NCBI GenBank assembly: GCA_963793825.1
Contig: CAWCBE010000004.1
Location: 33,440-97,439, forward strand
Source of the DNA: RYN-230 sp963793825
Lineage (GTDB): Bacteria > Actinomycetota > Actinomycetes > Streptosporangiales > Streptosporangiaceae
DNA: 64,000 nucleotides
Direction: 5' to 3'
Shown here: positions 7,467 to 15,712 of the stretch, one piece after another
Numbering within the stretch: the stretch's first letter is position 1
Layout of the letters: every line of letters starts with the position of its first letter
The notes under the pieces: generated by a model
Told to the model about the DNA's origin: nothing
The model's database searches: none
Seen by the model: the letters and a program-made list of their open reading frames with translations, nothing else
Made by a program: the position numbers and the translations under genes

Positions 7467-8951
7467 ATGATCGCGACCGGGACCCGGCCGCCCGCGCCCG
7501 GCACCGACTTCCTCCAGCTGAGCCCGGCGGATGCGCCGTCCCGCGGGCTGACCGCGTGGCTGGCCGACGCTCTCCGGGCCGCCATCATGGACGGGCGGCT
7601 GGCGGGCGGGGCTTTCCTGCCCGCGACCCGGGTGCTCGCCGGTGACCTGGGGGTCTCCCGGGGCGTGATCGTCGAGGCGTACCAGCGGCTGCATGAGGAG
7701 GGCCTGGTCCGCGCGGACCGGGGAGCCGGCACCCGGGTGCTGCCGCGGCCTGGCCCGGGCCGCCCCGCCGCCGCCCTGCCTGCGAACGGGCCGCGGCTGC
7801 CGCGGCGCTGGCGGGCCGGGGCTGACCTCGACCTCTCCCCCGGGGTGCCGGACCTGGCCGGGTTTCCCCGGACCGCCTGGCTGCGGGCCGAACGGGCGGT
7901 ACTCGCCCGGGTCACCGCGGCCGACCTGGGCTACGGCGACCCGCGTGGCAGCGGCTGGCTGCGCCAGGAGCTAGCCGGCTGGCTGGCCCGGACCCGCGGC
8001 CTGCGGGCCGCCCCGGACGACATCATCATCGTGGCCGGCGTCGCCCAGGCGCTCGCCCTGCTCGGCCAGGTACTGGGCCGCCAAGGCGGCGGACGGGTCG
8101 CGGTCGAGGACCCGGGGTCGCGCGGCGCCCGGGATCAGCTCGCCTACTGGGGCCTGGAGCCGGTCCCGGTCCCGGTCGACGAGCACGGGCTGCGGTGCGC
8201 CGAACTGGCCCGCAGTGGCGCCCTGGCGGCTCTGCTCACGCCCGCGCACCAGTTCCCCACCGGGGTGGTGCTGGCCCCGCAGCGGCGCCGCGACCTGCTC
8301 GCCTGGGCCGCCGACGGCGGGCTGGTCATCGAGGACGACTACGACGCCGAGTTCCGCTACGACCGCACCCCCGTGCCGGCGGTGCAGGCGTCCGCGCCGG
8401 ACCGGGTCGCCTACCTGGGCAGCACGTCCAAGACGCTGGTTCCCGGCCTGCGGCTGGGCTGGCTGGTCCCGCCCGCCCGGCTGAGGGCGGCGCTCGCCGA
8501 AGCGAAGCACGCGAGCGACCTGGGCAACCCCGCACTGCCACAGCTGGCCCTCGCCCACCTGATCGCCACCGGCCAGCTGGCGCGGCACATCCGGCTGGCC
8601 CGGGCCCGGCAGCGGGACCGGCGCGATGCGCTGATCGCCGCGCTGCGCGAGTACCTGCCGCAGGCCCGCGTCCAGGGGGTGGCGGCCGGCCTGCACCTGC
8701 TCATCACGTTCCCGGACAGCGGCGGCCAGCCTGGTGACACGGACCTGGCCCGCCAGATCCAGCTGGCCGGGGTGCTCGTCCACCCGCTGTCCCTGCACCG
8801 GCTCAGTCCCGGGCCGCCCGGCCTGGTCCTGGGTTACGCCGCCCATCCGCCCGGCCAGCTGCGCGAGGCCGCCTGGCGGATCGCCACCGCCGTGACCGCC
8901 TGGTCCGGCCCGCGCGGCACTGGCCGCGGCGGGCGGCGTCAGGCCACGTAG
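7467..8951 (+). CDS. MocR-like regulator: GntR winged helix fused to class I aminotransferase domain
   Basis: A 494-residue fusion protein. Residues about 20-90 are a GntR-type winged helix (LADALRAAIMDGRL, then LAGDLGVSRGVIVEAYQRL). The rest is a fold-type I aminotransferase domain used as a PLP-binding sensor. The PLP lysine is Lys322 in STSKTLVPG, and DDYDAEFRYDR precedes it. ATG 7467 is chosen because the GntR domain begins shortly after; the frame open upstream is antisense to the exporter. There is no Shine-Dalgarno and the operator arm touches the start codon, so the message may be leaderless. It likely responds to PLP or an amino acid. Confidence 0.92.
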   Translation: MIATGTRPPAPGTDFLQLSPADAPSRGLTAWLADALRAAIMDGRLAGGAFLPATRVLAGDLGVSRGVIVEAYQRLHEEGLVRADRGAGTRVLPRPGPGRPAAALPANGPRLPRRWRAGADLDLSPGVPDLAGFPRTAWLRAERAVLARVTAADLGYGDPRGSGWLRQELAGWLARTRGLRAAPDDIIIVAGVAQALALLGQVLGRQGGGRVAVEDPGSRGARDQLAYWGLEPVPVPVDEHGLRCAELARSGALAALLTPAHQFPTGVVLAPQRRRDLLAWAADGGLVIEDDYDAEFRYDRTPVPAVQASAPDRVAYLGSTSKTLVPGLRLGWLVPPARLRAALAEAKHASDLGNPALPQLALAHLIATGQLARHIRLARARQRDRRDALIAALREYLPQARVQGVAAGLHLLITFPDSGGQPGDTDLARQIQLAGVLVHPLSLHRLSPGPPGLVLGYAAHPPGQLREAAWRIATAVTAWSGPRGTGRGGRRQAT

Positions 8952-9274
8952 GGCGGCGTGCCGCTGTCGTTGGTCATCGGGCGGCCCGCCGCGGCCCAGC
9001 CCTTCATGCCGTCGCTGATGTTGATCACCTGCCAGCCTGCGCCCGCCAGCGCGTGCGCGGCCTGGTTCGACCGGGACCCGGCCCGGCAGATCACGTAGAC
9101 CTGGAGGTCCTGCGGGATCTCGGTGTACCGGGCACCCAGCTCACCGAGCGGGATGTGCACCGCGCCCGGTGCGTGGCCTGCTGCCCACTCGTCATCCTCC
9201 CGGACGTCCACCAGATGCGCGTCCGCGGGCACCTGTGCCGCGGGCACCTGAGCCGGGACCGTGTTCTCGGTCAT
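8939..9274 (-). CDS. Rhodanese-like domain protein
   Basis: A 111-residue single-domain rhodanese. The catalytic loop is CRAGSRS with the active-site Cys at residue 63. The family entry motif VDVREDDEWAAGHAPGAVHI is at about 22-41. Such proteins transfer sulfane sulfur from a donor to a thiol acceptor in the cytosol. The last 13 bases overlap the convergent MocR gene. It lies next to, but in the same direction as, the SWIM/SNF2 pair, with a 9-base gap, so co-transcription with them is possible. Confidence 0.92.
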   Translation of the reverse strand: MTENTVPAQVPAAQVPADAHLVDVREDDEWAAGHAPGAVHIPLGELGARYTEIPQDLQVYVICRAGSRSNQAAHALAGAGWQVINISDGMKGWAAAGRPMTNDSGTPPYVA

Positions 9275-9283
9275 CCTGGCAGG

Positions 9284-10240
9284 TTACCCGGGGGTGCCGT
9301 CCTCCGGCACCGGCTGGCCGGCCAACCGTTGATAGGCGGCGGCCAGCAGGCTGGCCAGCGGCTGGCCGCGGACCGTCACCTCTGGCGGGTCAGCCGACCG
9401 CAGCAGCAGGTCAGCGGGCGCGGGCGGGGCGGGCTGGACCGCCCGCAGCCGGGCCCGGCTCATCCCCGGCGACCAGAACTCGTTGGTGCACTGGGCCAGC
9501 GGGGCGGCCGGGCCGGCGCCGGACAGCCCGGTCCCGGGCCGTCCAGCGCCGGGCAGGCCAGTGTCAGGCAGGCTGGCCCCGGCGGGCGGCCGGGACGGCG
9601 CGGCCGGCTGCCGCCGGAGCGCGGCCAGCAGCTCATCCCGGCCCCGGCCGCGCCAGGCGAGCATGGCGAACGGGTCGTCATCGAACCGCTCGGCCAGCAC
9701 GTAGCAGACCGCGGCCAGGTGCTTGCACGGCACGCCCCAGTCCGGGCAGGAGCAGAACAGGTCCAGGTCCCGGGCGGACCGCGGGAACAGCGGGGTGCCG
9801 CACGCCGCGAAGACCTCCTCGATCTCCCGCGGCATCTCCCCGGCCAGCAGCTTGGCGCGGAACAGGGCCTGCCCGCCGAGGGCCTCCTCGACCCGCCGCC
9901 ACTGCGCCGTGGTCAGCGGCAGGACCCCGATGCGGACCTGGTAAGGCGCGGGCCGGGAGCCCTGCACCTGGGCGCTGACCCGGCCCTGGGTGAGCTCGAA
10001 CCCGAGGACCTGCCCGCGCCGCGCGTAGTTCCGGCCGCGGGCCAGCCGGCCGCTCATCCCGAAGGACTCCAGCACCTCGACGAACCGGCGGGACCACCAC
10101 TGCTCGCCGATCGCGCCGCGCTGGCTGCGGGCCTTGATGCCGCCGTTCACCCGCCGCGGCGGGCCGGCCTCGTGCCACCAGCCGGTGTCCCGGCTGCCCC
10201 GGCCGCCGCGACCCCGCCCGCCGTCGTCCCGCTCGCTCAC
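9284..10240 (-). CDS. SWIM zinc finger protein, partner of SNF2 helicase
   Basis: A 318-residue protein with a SWIM-type zinc site, CSCPDWGVPCKH (ligands at about Cys162, Cys164, Cys171, His173), followed by HLAAVCYVLAERFDDDPF. The N-terminal part (WWSRRFVEVLESFGMSGRL, RGRNYARRGQV) is the conserved region preceding SWIM in actinobacterial homologues. The C-terminal third is Ala/Pro/Gly-rich. Its start overlaps the SNF2 stop by four bases (ATGA), so the two are translationally coupled. The SWIM/SNF2 pair is a recurrent actinobacterial operon thought to act on DNA; the exact role is not established. Confidence 0.9.
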   Translation of the reverse strand: MSERDDGGRGRGGRGSRDTGWWHEAGPPRRVNGGIKARSQRGAIGEQWWSRRFVEVLESFGMSGRLARGRNYARRGQVLGFELTQGRVSAQVQGSRPAPYQVRIGVLPLTTAQWRRVEEALGGQALFRAKLLAGEMPREIEEVFAACGTPLFPRSARDLDLFCSCPDWGVPCKHLAAVCYVLAERFDDDPFAMLAWRGRGRDELLAALRRQPAAPSRPPAGASLPDTGLPGAGRPGTGLSGAGPAAPLAQCTNEFWSPGMSRARLRAVQPAPPAPADLLLRSADPPEVTVRGQPLASLLAAAYQRLAGQPVPEDGTPG

Positions 10241-13200
10241 TCCGCCACCGCCTCGGGGGCCAGCGTGAGCACGTCACGCAGCTGGCTGACCGACATGTCG
10301 GCCAGCCAGCTTTCCCCGGTGCCGACGACCCGCTCGGCGAGCGCCTTCTTCTCCTCGATCATCGCGTCGATCCGCTCCTCCAGCGTGCCCACGCAGACGA
10401 ACTTGCGCACCTGGACGTCCTTGCGCTGGCCGATCCGGTAGGCCCGGTCGGTGGCCTGGTCCTCGACCGCCGGGTTCCACCACCGGTCGAAATGGATCAC
10501 GTGGCTGGCGCCGGTGAGATTGAGCCCGGTACCGCCGGCCTTCAGCGAGAGCAGGAAGACGGCAGGGTGCGTAAGGCCCTGAAATTCAGTGACGAGGCTG
10601 TCTCGGGCCTTCTTGGCCGTGCCACCGTGCAGGTAAAGGACCGGGCAGCCGAGCCGGGCGGCCAGGTAAGGCTGGAGCACCCGGCCGAACTCGGCGAACT
10701 GGGTGAAGCACAGCGCCTTGTCACCGGCCGCGATGATCTCGTCGCAGATCTCCTCCAGCCGGGCCAGCTTGCCCGACCGGCCGGCCAGCCGGGAGCCGTC
10801 GCCCAGCAGGTGCGCGGGATGGTTGCAGACCTGCTTGAGCTTGGCCATGGTGGCCAGCACCAGGCCGCGGCGCTCGATGTCAGCCTCGGCCGACTCGATC
10901 CGGGCCAGCATGTCCGCGACCGTGGCCTGGTACAGGCTCGCCTGCTCGGCGGTGAGGTTGCACCACACCTTCATCTCGATCTTGTCCGGCAGGTCGGAGA
11001 TGATGGACCGGTCGGTCTTGAGCCGCCGCAGGATGAACGGCCCACTGAGCCGCTTGAGCCGGCCGGCCGCCTCCTCGTCCCCGTGCCGCTCGACCGGGAC
11101 GGCGAAGCTGGTGCGGAACTTCTCCGCCGCGCCGAGCAATCCCGGGTTGGTGAACTCCATGATCGACCACAGGTCGCCGAGCCGGTTTTCCACCGGCGTG
11201 CCGGTCAGCGCGATCCGGGAGCCGGCCGGCAGCCCGCGGGCGGCCCGGGCCTGCCGGGTGCCCGCGTTCTTGATGTTCTGCGCCTCGTCGCACACCACCC
11301 GCCGCCAGGCCATGGCGGCCAGGTCGTCATGGTCGCGGGCGGCGATGGCGTACGTGGTGATGACCAGGTCCGCGCCGTGCAGCGCGTCCCGCAGCGCTTC
11401 CCCGGCCAGCCGGTCCGAGCCGTGATGCACGTGCACCGACAGATCCGGCGTGAACCGCTCCGCCTCCCGCTGCCAGTTCCCGACCAGCGACATCGGGCAG
11501 ACCAGCAGGGTGGGCCCGGAGGCCGGATCGCCGCCGGCCAGCCTAGCCGGGGGCTGGGCGGTGGCCGCGCTGGCTTCCTTGTCCCGGGCGAGAAGCGCCA
11601 GCATCTGAACGGTGTTGTGACAGAGCATGCCACCGGCCACGAAGTTGTGATGCTCCGCGACCTCGAAGTCGTACACCCAGCCGGTGTAGTCGATCTCTTC
11701 CACCGACACGATCCGGGCGTAGAACACATCCCGGCTGAGCCGTTCAGCCCGGATGTCCCGCATCGCGCCAACGTCGACTGGCTCGAGCTTCCCGTACGCG
11801 GCCAGGGTCTGCGCGGTCCACCTGTGCCCTGGCCCCGTCGCGTGCGCGGCTGCCGGCTGGCCAGTGCAGATGCGGTTGTTGGCGGCCACGGCCAGCGATG
11901 CGGTGGCCCGGGAAAATCGCTGGATCCCGGTGAAGTAGACCTGGCCGACCCCAAACTGGCTCACTGGCAGCCTGGTCATGTGCCGGGCGAGGCCGAGCAC
12001 ATCCGATCCGGGGATCCCCGCTACATCCGTGTTGTGCGGCGTGGCACACAGGGACTCCAGCTTCGCCTGCTTGACCGGGTCGGAAAACCCAACCGTGTCG
12101 CGGAACCGGCGGAGCGAGGGGCCGCCGATCAGCCCGACGTAGTAGGTGCGGTAGCTGCCTGGCCCGTTCGTGGCCCGCTTTTGCTTCCTGGTGATGCGCA
12201 GCCAGATGCCAAATCTGCGGAGCATGCACGCCAGCTGCTGCATCAGCCACCCAGACGCCGAACTGATCTCCACGCCGCGCATAGCGGCCAAGACAGCGCC
12301 CCCGGCACTGAAATACTCACGCATGAAACGGCGGACTGTGTCATCGTCACCCGCAACGATAAAGTCTGGTATCCGCTTCTCTGCTGACCGTTTACCCCAC
12401 GCATAGCCGAGCCCTGCCAGGAATTGCCGGTAGGCGACGCTGGAAATCCGCAGGTACGGGGTCTTCCCGGAACCCGGTTTACAGATCGCGGGCTTGTTGA
12501 TTTTCAGGTTGTGAGTCGTTCCAACCTGGCGCAGATGACCCAGTACCCGGTCCAGGACCATTGAATCCTTCTGGGTAATGGTCAAAGAGTACGGGCCCTC
12601 GTATCCTTCGGAGATCTGCCACGCCAGCAAGACGGTGAGATCCGGATCTGCGGGGGCGCCCACCCACTTCAGTTGAGCTGGGACGCAGATCTGCTCGCCC
12701 ACCGCGTAATCACGTGTCCAGTCATGCAACCCGAGCAGCCGGTGCCTTCGAGTGATGAGTATCTCGCTGCCATCATCCAGATATACTTTCCTGAGTTTCT
12801 CACTGACAAACTGCCGGTAGAGCCGCATCACCGGGGCAGCAGCCATCGTCGGCCGAACACCGGACTGGCGGGTGAGAGAATTTACCATGAGCGGGCTTGA
12901 CGGAACCGCCCATTCCCCCTCTCCGTCTTCAGATGTATCTCCGGCGTACCTTTGCCACGCATCCTCGGCAGTTATGAGGCTCCCATTCATAAAGATTGGC
13001 GAGTTCGCTCCCAAGCACTTGCCGAGTCCCATCGAGTCCGCGAGGATGCCGCCCAGGCCGAGGTCGGACAGGAAGGACAGCCAGGCCAGGCCGCGCTCCT
13101 GGTACGGGCGCAGTGCGCCGTGGAATGAGGCGGGCGCGGGCACCGCGGCCAGCCGTCGTTCCGCGTCTCCGGATAGCAGGTCACCGAGCCACCCGTCGGC

Positions 13201-13905
13201 ATCGACCGCGGTTACCGGCAGTTCATCCACCGGCCCGCGCAGTCCGTCCAGCAGCACCTCGCCGGCCGGTGCCACGCCCCCCGCACTGCGCTCCAGGAAC
13301 TTCAGCGCGGCCTGCAGGTTCCGCTCGTCCAGTTCCACCCACTGGCCGCGGACCCGGACCAGGGGGACCTTGAGCCGGGCTAGCTCGGCGAGTTCGGCCG
13401 GGTTCAGGGTGGTGTCGCCGACGGCTAGGTCGTAGCGGAACTGGACCAGGTCGGCCAGGCCAAGCGAGGGCTCACGGGCCGCCGCGCCGTCCGCCCCGCT
13501 GGCCGCCTGGTGAGTGCGGGAGGTGAGCTTGAGGCCGAGCCGCGCCTTGCGGGCCCAGTCCGGCAGCAGGACCCCGAACCCGGCCGCGGCCAGCATCGGC
13601 CCGGTCTCCCGCAGAAACCGGAGCGCCCCGGCGGTGTCCAGGTCCACCTGCTCGGGGGCGGCGGCCCGCAGCGCCGCCTCCACATCGGGGAACAGCCGGG
13701 CCGCGCCACCCAGCCCGGCCAGCAGCAGCTCATCGGGGTGCCCATCGCCGCCCAGCACCCCGGCCCCGGCACCGGCCCAGACGTCGGCGGCCGCCAGCAT
13801 CAGGCTCGGGTCCTCGGCCGACTGCAGCGCGAACTCGACTCGCCAGTTCGCTGCGGCCGGATCGCCCGCTGGCGCCCCCTGCGCCCCCGGGCCGTCCGCG
13901 GCCAC
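10237..13905 (-). CDS. SNF2-family helicase, C-terminal ORF, interrupted by an intein
   Basis: A 1222-codon frame encoding the ATPase part of an actinobacterial SNF2 (SWI2/SNF2, DEAD/H superfamily 2) helicase. Order: domain preceding the ATPase (from WRVEFALQ, about 21-270); Walker A GILADSMGLGK at 286-296, broken by the intein (297-764); extein resumes at Thr765. Then come VVCDEAQNIKN (Walker B, DEAQ box), TGTPVENRLGDLWS, FTQFAEFG, KAGGTGLNLTGASHVIHFD and DRAYRIGQ (motifs IV-VI). After splicing the extein is about 754 residues. The N-terminal domain of the same protein is in another frame upstream (13800-14972). The open frame continues upstream of GTG 13905 without a stop for at least 135 bases, so a frameshift rather than a new start is likely. 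Confidence 0.9.
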   Translation of the reverse strand: MAADGPGAQGAPAGDPAAANWRVEFALQSAEDPSLMLAAADVWAGAGAGVLGGDGHPDELLLAGLGGAARLFPDVEAALRAAAPEQVDLDTAGALRFLRETGPMLAAAGFGVLLPDWARKARLGLKLTSRTHQAASGADGAAAREPSLGLADLVQFRYDLAVGDTTLNPAELAELARLKVPLVRVRGQWVELDERNLQAALKFLERSAGGVAPAGEVLLDGLRGPVDELPVTAVDADGWLGDLLSGDAERRLAAVPAPASFHGALRPYQERGLAWLSFLSDLGLGGILADSMGLGKCLGANSPIFMNGSLITAEDAWQRYAGDTSEDGEGEWAVPSSPLMVNSLTRQSGVRPTMAAAPVMRLYRQFVSEKLRKVYLDDGSEILITRRHRLLGLHDWTRDYAVGEQICVPAQLKWVGAPADPDLTVLLAWQISEGYEGPYSLTITQKDSMVLDRVLGHLRQVGTTHNLKINKPAICKPGSGKTPYLRISSVAYRQFLAGLGYAWGKRSAEKRIPDFIVAGDDDTVRRFMREYFSAGGAVLAAMRGVEISSASGWLMQQLACMLRRFGIWLRITRKQKRATNGPGSYRTYYVGLIGGPSLRRFRDTVGFSDPVKQAKLESLCATPHNTDVAGIPGSDVLGLARHMTRLPVSQFGVGQVYFTGIQRFSRATASLAVAANNRICTGQPAAAHATGPGHRWTAQTLAAYGKLEPVDVGAMRDIRAERLSRDVFYARIVSVEEIDYTGWVYDFEVAEHHNFVAGGMLCHNTVQMLALLARDKEASAATAQPPARLAGGDPASGPTLLVCPMSLVGNWQREAERFTPDLSVHVHHGSDRLAGEALRDALHGADLVITTYAIAARDHDDLAAMAWRRVVCDEAQNIKNAGTRQARAARGLPAGSRIALTGTPVENRLGDLWSIMEFTNPGLLGAAEKFRTSFAVPVERHGDEEAAGRLKRLSGPFILRRLKTDRSIISDLPDKIEMKVWCNLTAEQASLYQATVADMLARIESAEADIERRGLVLATMAKLKQVCNHPAHLLGDGSRLAGRSGKLARLEEICDEIIAAGDKALCFTQFAEFGRVLQPYLAARLGCPVLYLHGGTAKKARDSLVTEFQGLTHPAVFLLSLKAGGTGLNLTGASHVIHFDRWWNPAVEDQATDRAYRIGQRKDVQVRKFVCVGTLEERIDAMIEEKKALAERVVGTGESWLADMSVSQLRDVLTLAPEAVAE
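11614..13017 (-). other. Intein (468 residues) with degenerate LAGLIDADG endonuclease
   Basis: This in-frame insert begins with Cys (TGC 13017-13015) right after the Walker A GLGK. It ends His-Asn (AAC 11616-11614) before Thr+1, so it splits GLGK/T. Splicing blocks are intact: CLGANSPIFM (block A), ILITRRHRLL with Thr and His (block B), VYDFEVAEHHNFVAGGMLCHN region (blocks F/G; final motif at 11614-11676). The middle carries a homing-endonuclease-like part: LLAWQISEGYE looks like the first dodecapeptide motif, and FMREYFSAGGAV the second, where the usual DADG acid is lost. Base composition is visibly poorer in GC than the flanking helicase, supporting horizontal arrival. Confidence 0.93.
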
Positions 13906-14972
13906 CGGATCCTCTCGGGCGCCGGGGTCTCCCGCGGTACCTGGCTCGGCCGCTCCCGGCTCGGCCGCTCCGGCTCTGCCGGGTCCGGCTCGACGAGCCG
14001 GAAGCAGGTCCGCACCGGACCCGCCGGGACCTGCACCGCCTCACGCCACCCGGCCAGGCCGGCGGCCAGGTCGGCCGCCTCGGCCTCATCTTCCGGCGTG
14101 GCCACCGCGACCCGGCCATCTGGCCCGGCCAGCGCCATCGCCCACCGTTCCGGCACCGGGACCCGGGCCGGGCGGCGGCCACGGCGGGGCGGCAGCAGTG
14201 CCCACCCCGGGTCGCCAGCGGACAGCCGGGCCCGCGCGGCGGCATCCGCCAGCGCGGCCAGCGCCGCCGCCAGGGCCGGCCCGGGCTGCTCGCCGCCCGG
14301 CTCGGCGGCCCGGCACAGCGGCGGCATGGCGCCGGCCAGCTCACCAGCCCGCCGGGCATCATGGCCGGTCAGCACCGGCTCCCAGCACGCCACCCAGTCT
14401 TCGCCGACGCGCGCCAGGGCCGGCAGAACCCGTCCCCGGGCGGCCAGGTCGGCACCGAACGACGCGACGGACGCCCAGTACGTCACGGAGCCGCCGGCCA
14501 CGATCTCTCCGGGGGCGGTTCCGGCGAATGGCGGCTCCGCAGGGGGCGCCTCTCCCGGCCCCGGCTCTGCCGCGTCATCCCGGTCCAGCAAGGCGAGCAG
14601 GCCGAGCGCGGCCGCGGGGCTGAACGCCAGCGCGGGCACCCGCCAGCAGCCCAGCGCGGGCCCGCGGCCTGCCGGCCCGGCCGCACCCGCCGCGGGTCGG
14701 ATCAGCTCCGGGGCGGCCAGCGGCCCGTCCGGCGCGGACGGAAGCCACAGCACCAGCTCATCCGCCTCGGCCTTGCGGGCCAGGTCACCCGCGGCACCGC
14801 CGGGGGCGGCCAGCAGGTCGGCGAGCACGTCGGGGTCGGCCGCGAACGGGTGCCACCGGGGCGCCCGCGACGGGCGCCGGCCAGCCTGCGCCGCGGCGAG
14901 CGCGGGCAGTGAGGCATCCTCAGCCCACACGCAGAGCGCGCCGCGCGCCCAGACGGCGTGGATGACCTGCAT
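13800..14972 (-). CDS. SNF2-family helicase, N-terminal ORF (out of frame with the ATPase part)
   Basis: This frame encodes the conserved N-terminal domain of the same helicase: MQVIHAVWARGALCVWAED at the start, SVTYWASVASFGADLAARG in the middle, and VPAGPVRTCFRLVEPDP at about residue 325-345. It then runs into an Arg-rich tail (RGRRGRQRAIR) of non-coding appearance before stopping at 13800. In homologues the FRLVEP element leads through a linker into WRVEFALQ, which here is encoded in the other frame from about 13845. A one-base deletion or -1 shift between about 13905 and 13985 would join them. ATG 14972 is preferred over the more distal GTG 15035 by homologue-like N-terminus. Confidence 0.75.
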   Translation of the reverse strand: MQVIHAVWARGALCVWAEDASLPALAAAQAGRRPSRAPRWHPFAADPDVLADLLAAPGGAAGDLARKAEADELVLWLPSAPDGPLAAPELIRPAAGAAGPAGRGPALGCWRVPALAFSPAAALGLLALLDRDDAAEPGPGEAPPAEPPFAGTAPGEIVAGGSVTYWASVASFGADLAARGRVLPALARVGEDWVACWEPVLTGHDARRAGELAGAMPPLCRAAEPGGEQPGPALAAALAALADAAARARLSAGDPGWALLPPRRGRRPARVPVPERWAMALAGPDGRVAVATPEDEAEAADLAAGLAGWREAVQVPAGPVRTCFRLVEPDPAEPERPSRERPSQVPRETPAPERIRWPRTARGRRGRQRAIRPQRTGESSSRCSRPRTRA

Positions 14973-15131
14973 GCCCAGCACCACTCCCCGCCGGCCCGGC
15001 CGGGCGGCCCGCACGGCCGGCCCGGTTCCCGACACGTTAGCAACCGCCGGCGACGGTTCCCGCCTGTCTGGGCTCTGCGGTCCGGGCCAGCCGGCGGCAG
15101 CCTGCCCGGCCCGGCTGAGCCGGGGCAGCGC

Positions 15132-15162
15132 CCCCGGTCATGCCCCCGGGGCATGACCGGGG
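15132..15162 (-). terminator. Long palindromic hairpin
   Basis: A near-perfect palindrome CCCCGGTCATGCCCC (15132-15146) and its complement (15148-15162). It lies just beyond the stop codon (15176) of the decayed phosphodiesterase frame, where its terminator would be expected, and upstream of the SNF2 start. Confidence 0.7.
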
Positions 15163-15175
15163 CGGCCCACTCCGC

Positions 15176-15690
15176 TCAGTGCGCCAGCCGGGCCGCCTGG
15201 CCGAGCACCTCCTCAACCGGCCGGATGAGCGACTGGACCTGCCATCCTCTGGCCGGCCGCCCGCCGAACGCGGCGCCATCCAGGACCGCGCGGATCTGGC
15301 CGGCCACCTCGTCCCGCGCCGCCCCGAGCGCCTGCAGCCGGGACCCGGGCCGGCGGTGACCATGTGCAGCAACCTGAGTTCGACCGGATCGGCGGGGCAG
15401 CTGGTCAGCCGGACTTTCTTGCCGGTGATCAGGTTCAGCGCCCTGAGCCGGGCCGCCGCCCGCTCCAGGGCGCGCACCCGCGCGGCCGTGCGGGCCGGCT
15501 GCCCGTGCACGTAGACCACGGGCGCGGAGTCGGCCGCCATATCGAACCGGGTCTTGATCCCGGCCTGGCCGAGCATGCCGGTCAGGTTCCCGTTCACCTC
15601 GCCGATCTTGATGTAGTGGCAGGTGACGGTGATGCCGTTGCAGCCCGCGGGTGTCGGCGCGGCGCCGGCCCGGTTACCGCCCGGCCGGGC
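15176..15690 (-). pseudogene. Remnant of an alkaline-phosphatase-superfamily phosphodiesterase
   Basis: Two conserved-looking coding pieces lie in different frames. The upstream piece (about 15340-15650) reads NLTGMLGQAGIKTRF, DMAADSAPVVYVHGQPART, LITGKKVRLT and ADPVELRLLHMVTAG. These look like segments of actinobacterial alkaline-phosphatase-family (nucleotide pyrophosphatase-like) proteins. The downstream piece (about 15335-15176) reads ALGAARDEVAGQIRAVLDGA and VEEVLGQAARLAH before TGA, like the C-terminal end of the same family. The catalytic metal-binding parts and the segment between the two pieces are missing, so this is a deletion-bearing relic. The family call rests on remembered motifs. 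Confidence 0.6.
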
Positions 15691-15712
15691 AGCGGCGGAG
15701 AGGATGGTGCCC

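Noticed and set aside
10492..12387. A 631-codon plus-strand frame
   Set aside because: Antisense to the helicase and intein, which are clearly coding.
13510..15156. A 548-codon Ser/Ala-rich plus-strand frame
   Set aside because: Antisense shadow of the SNF2 N-terminal domain.
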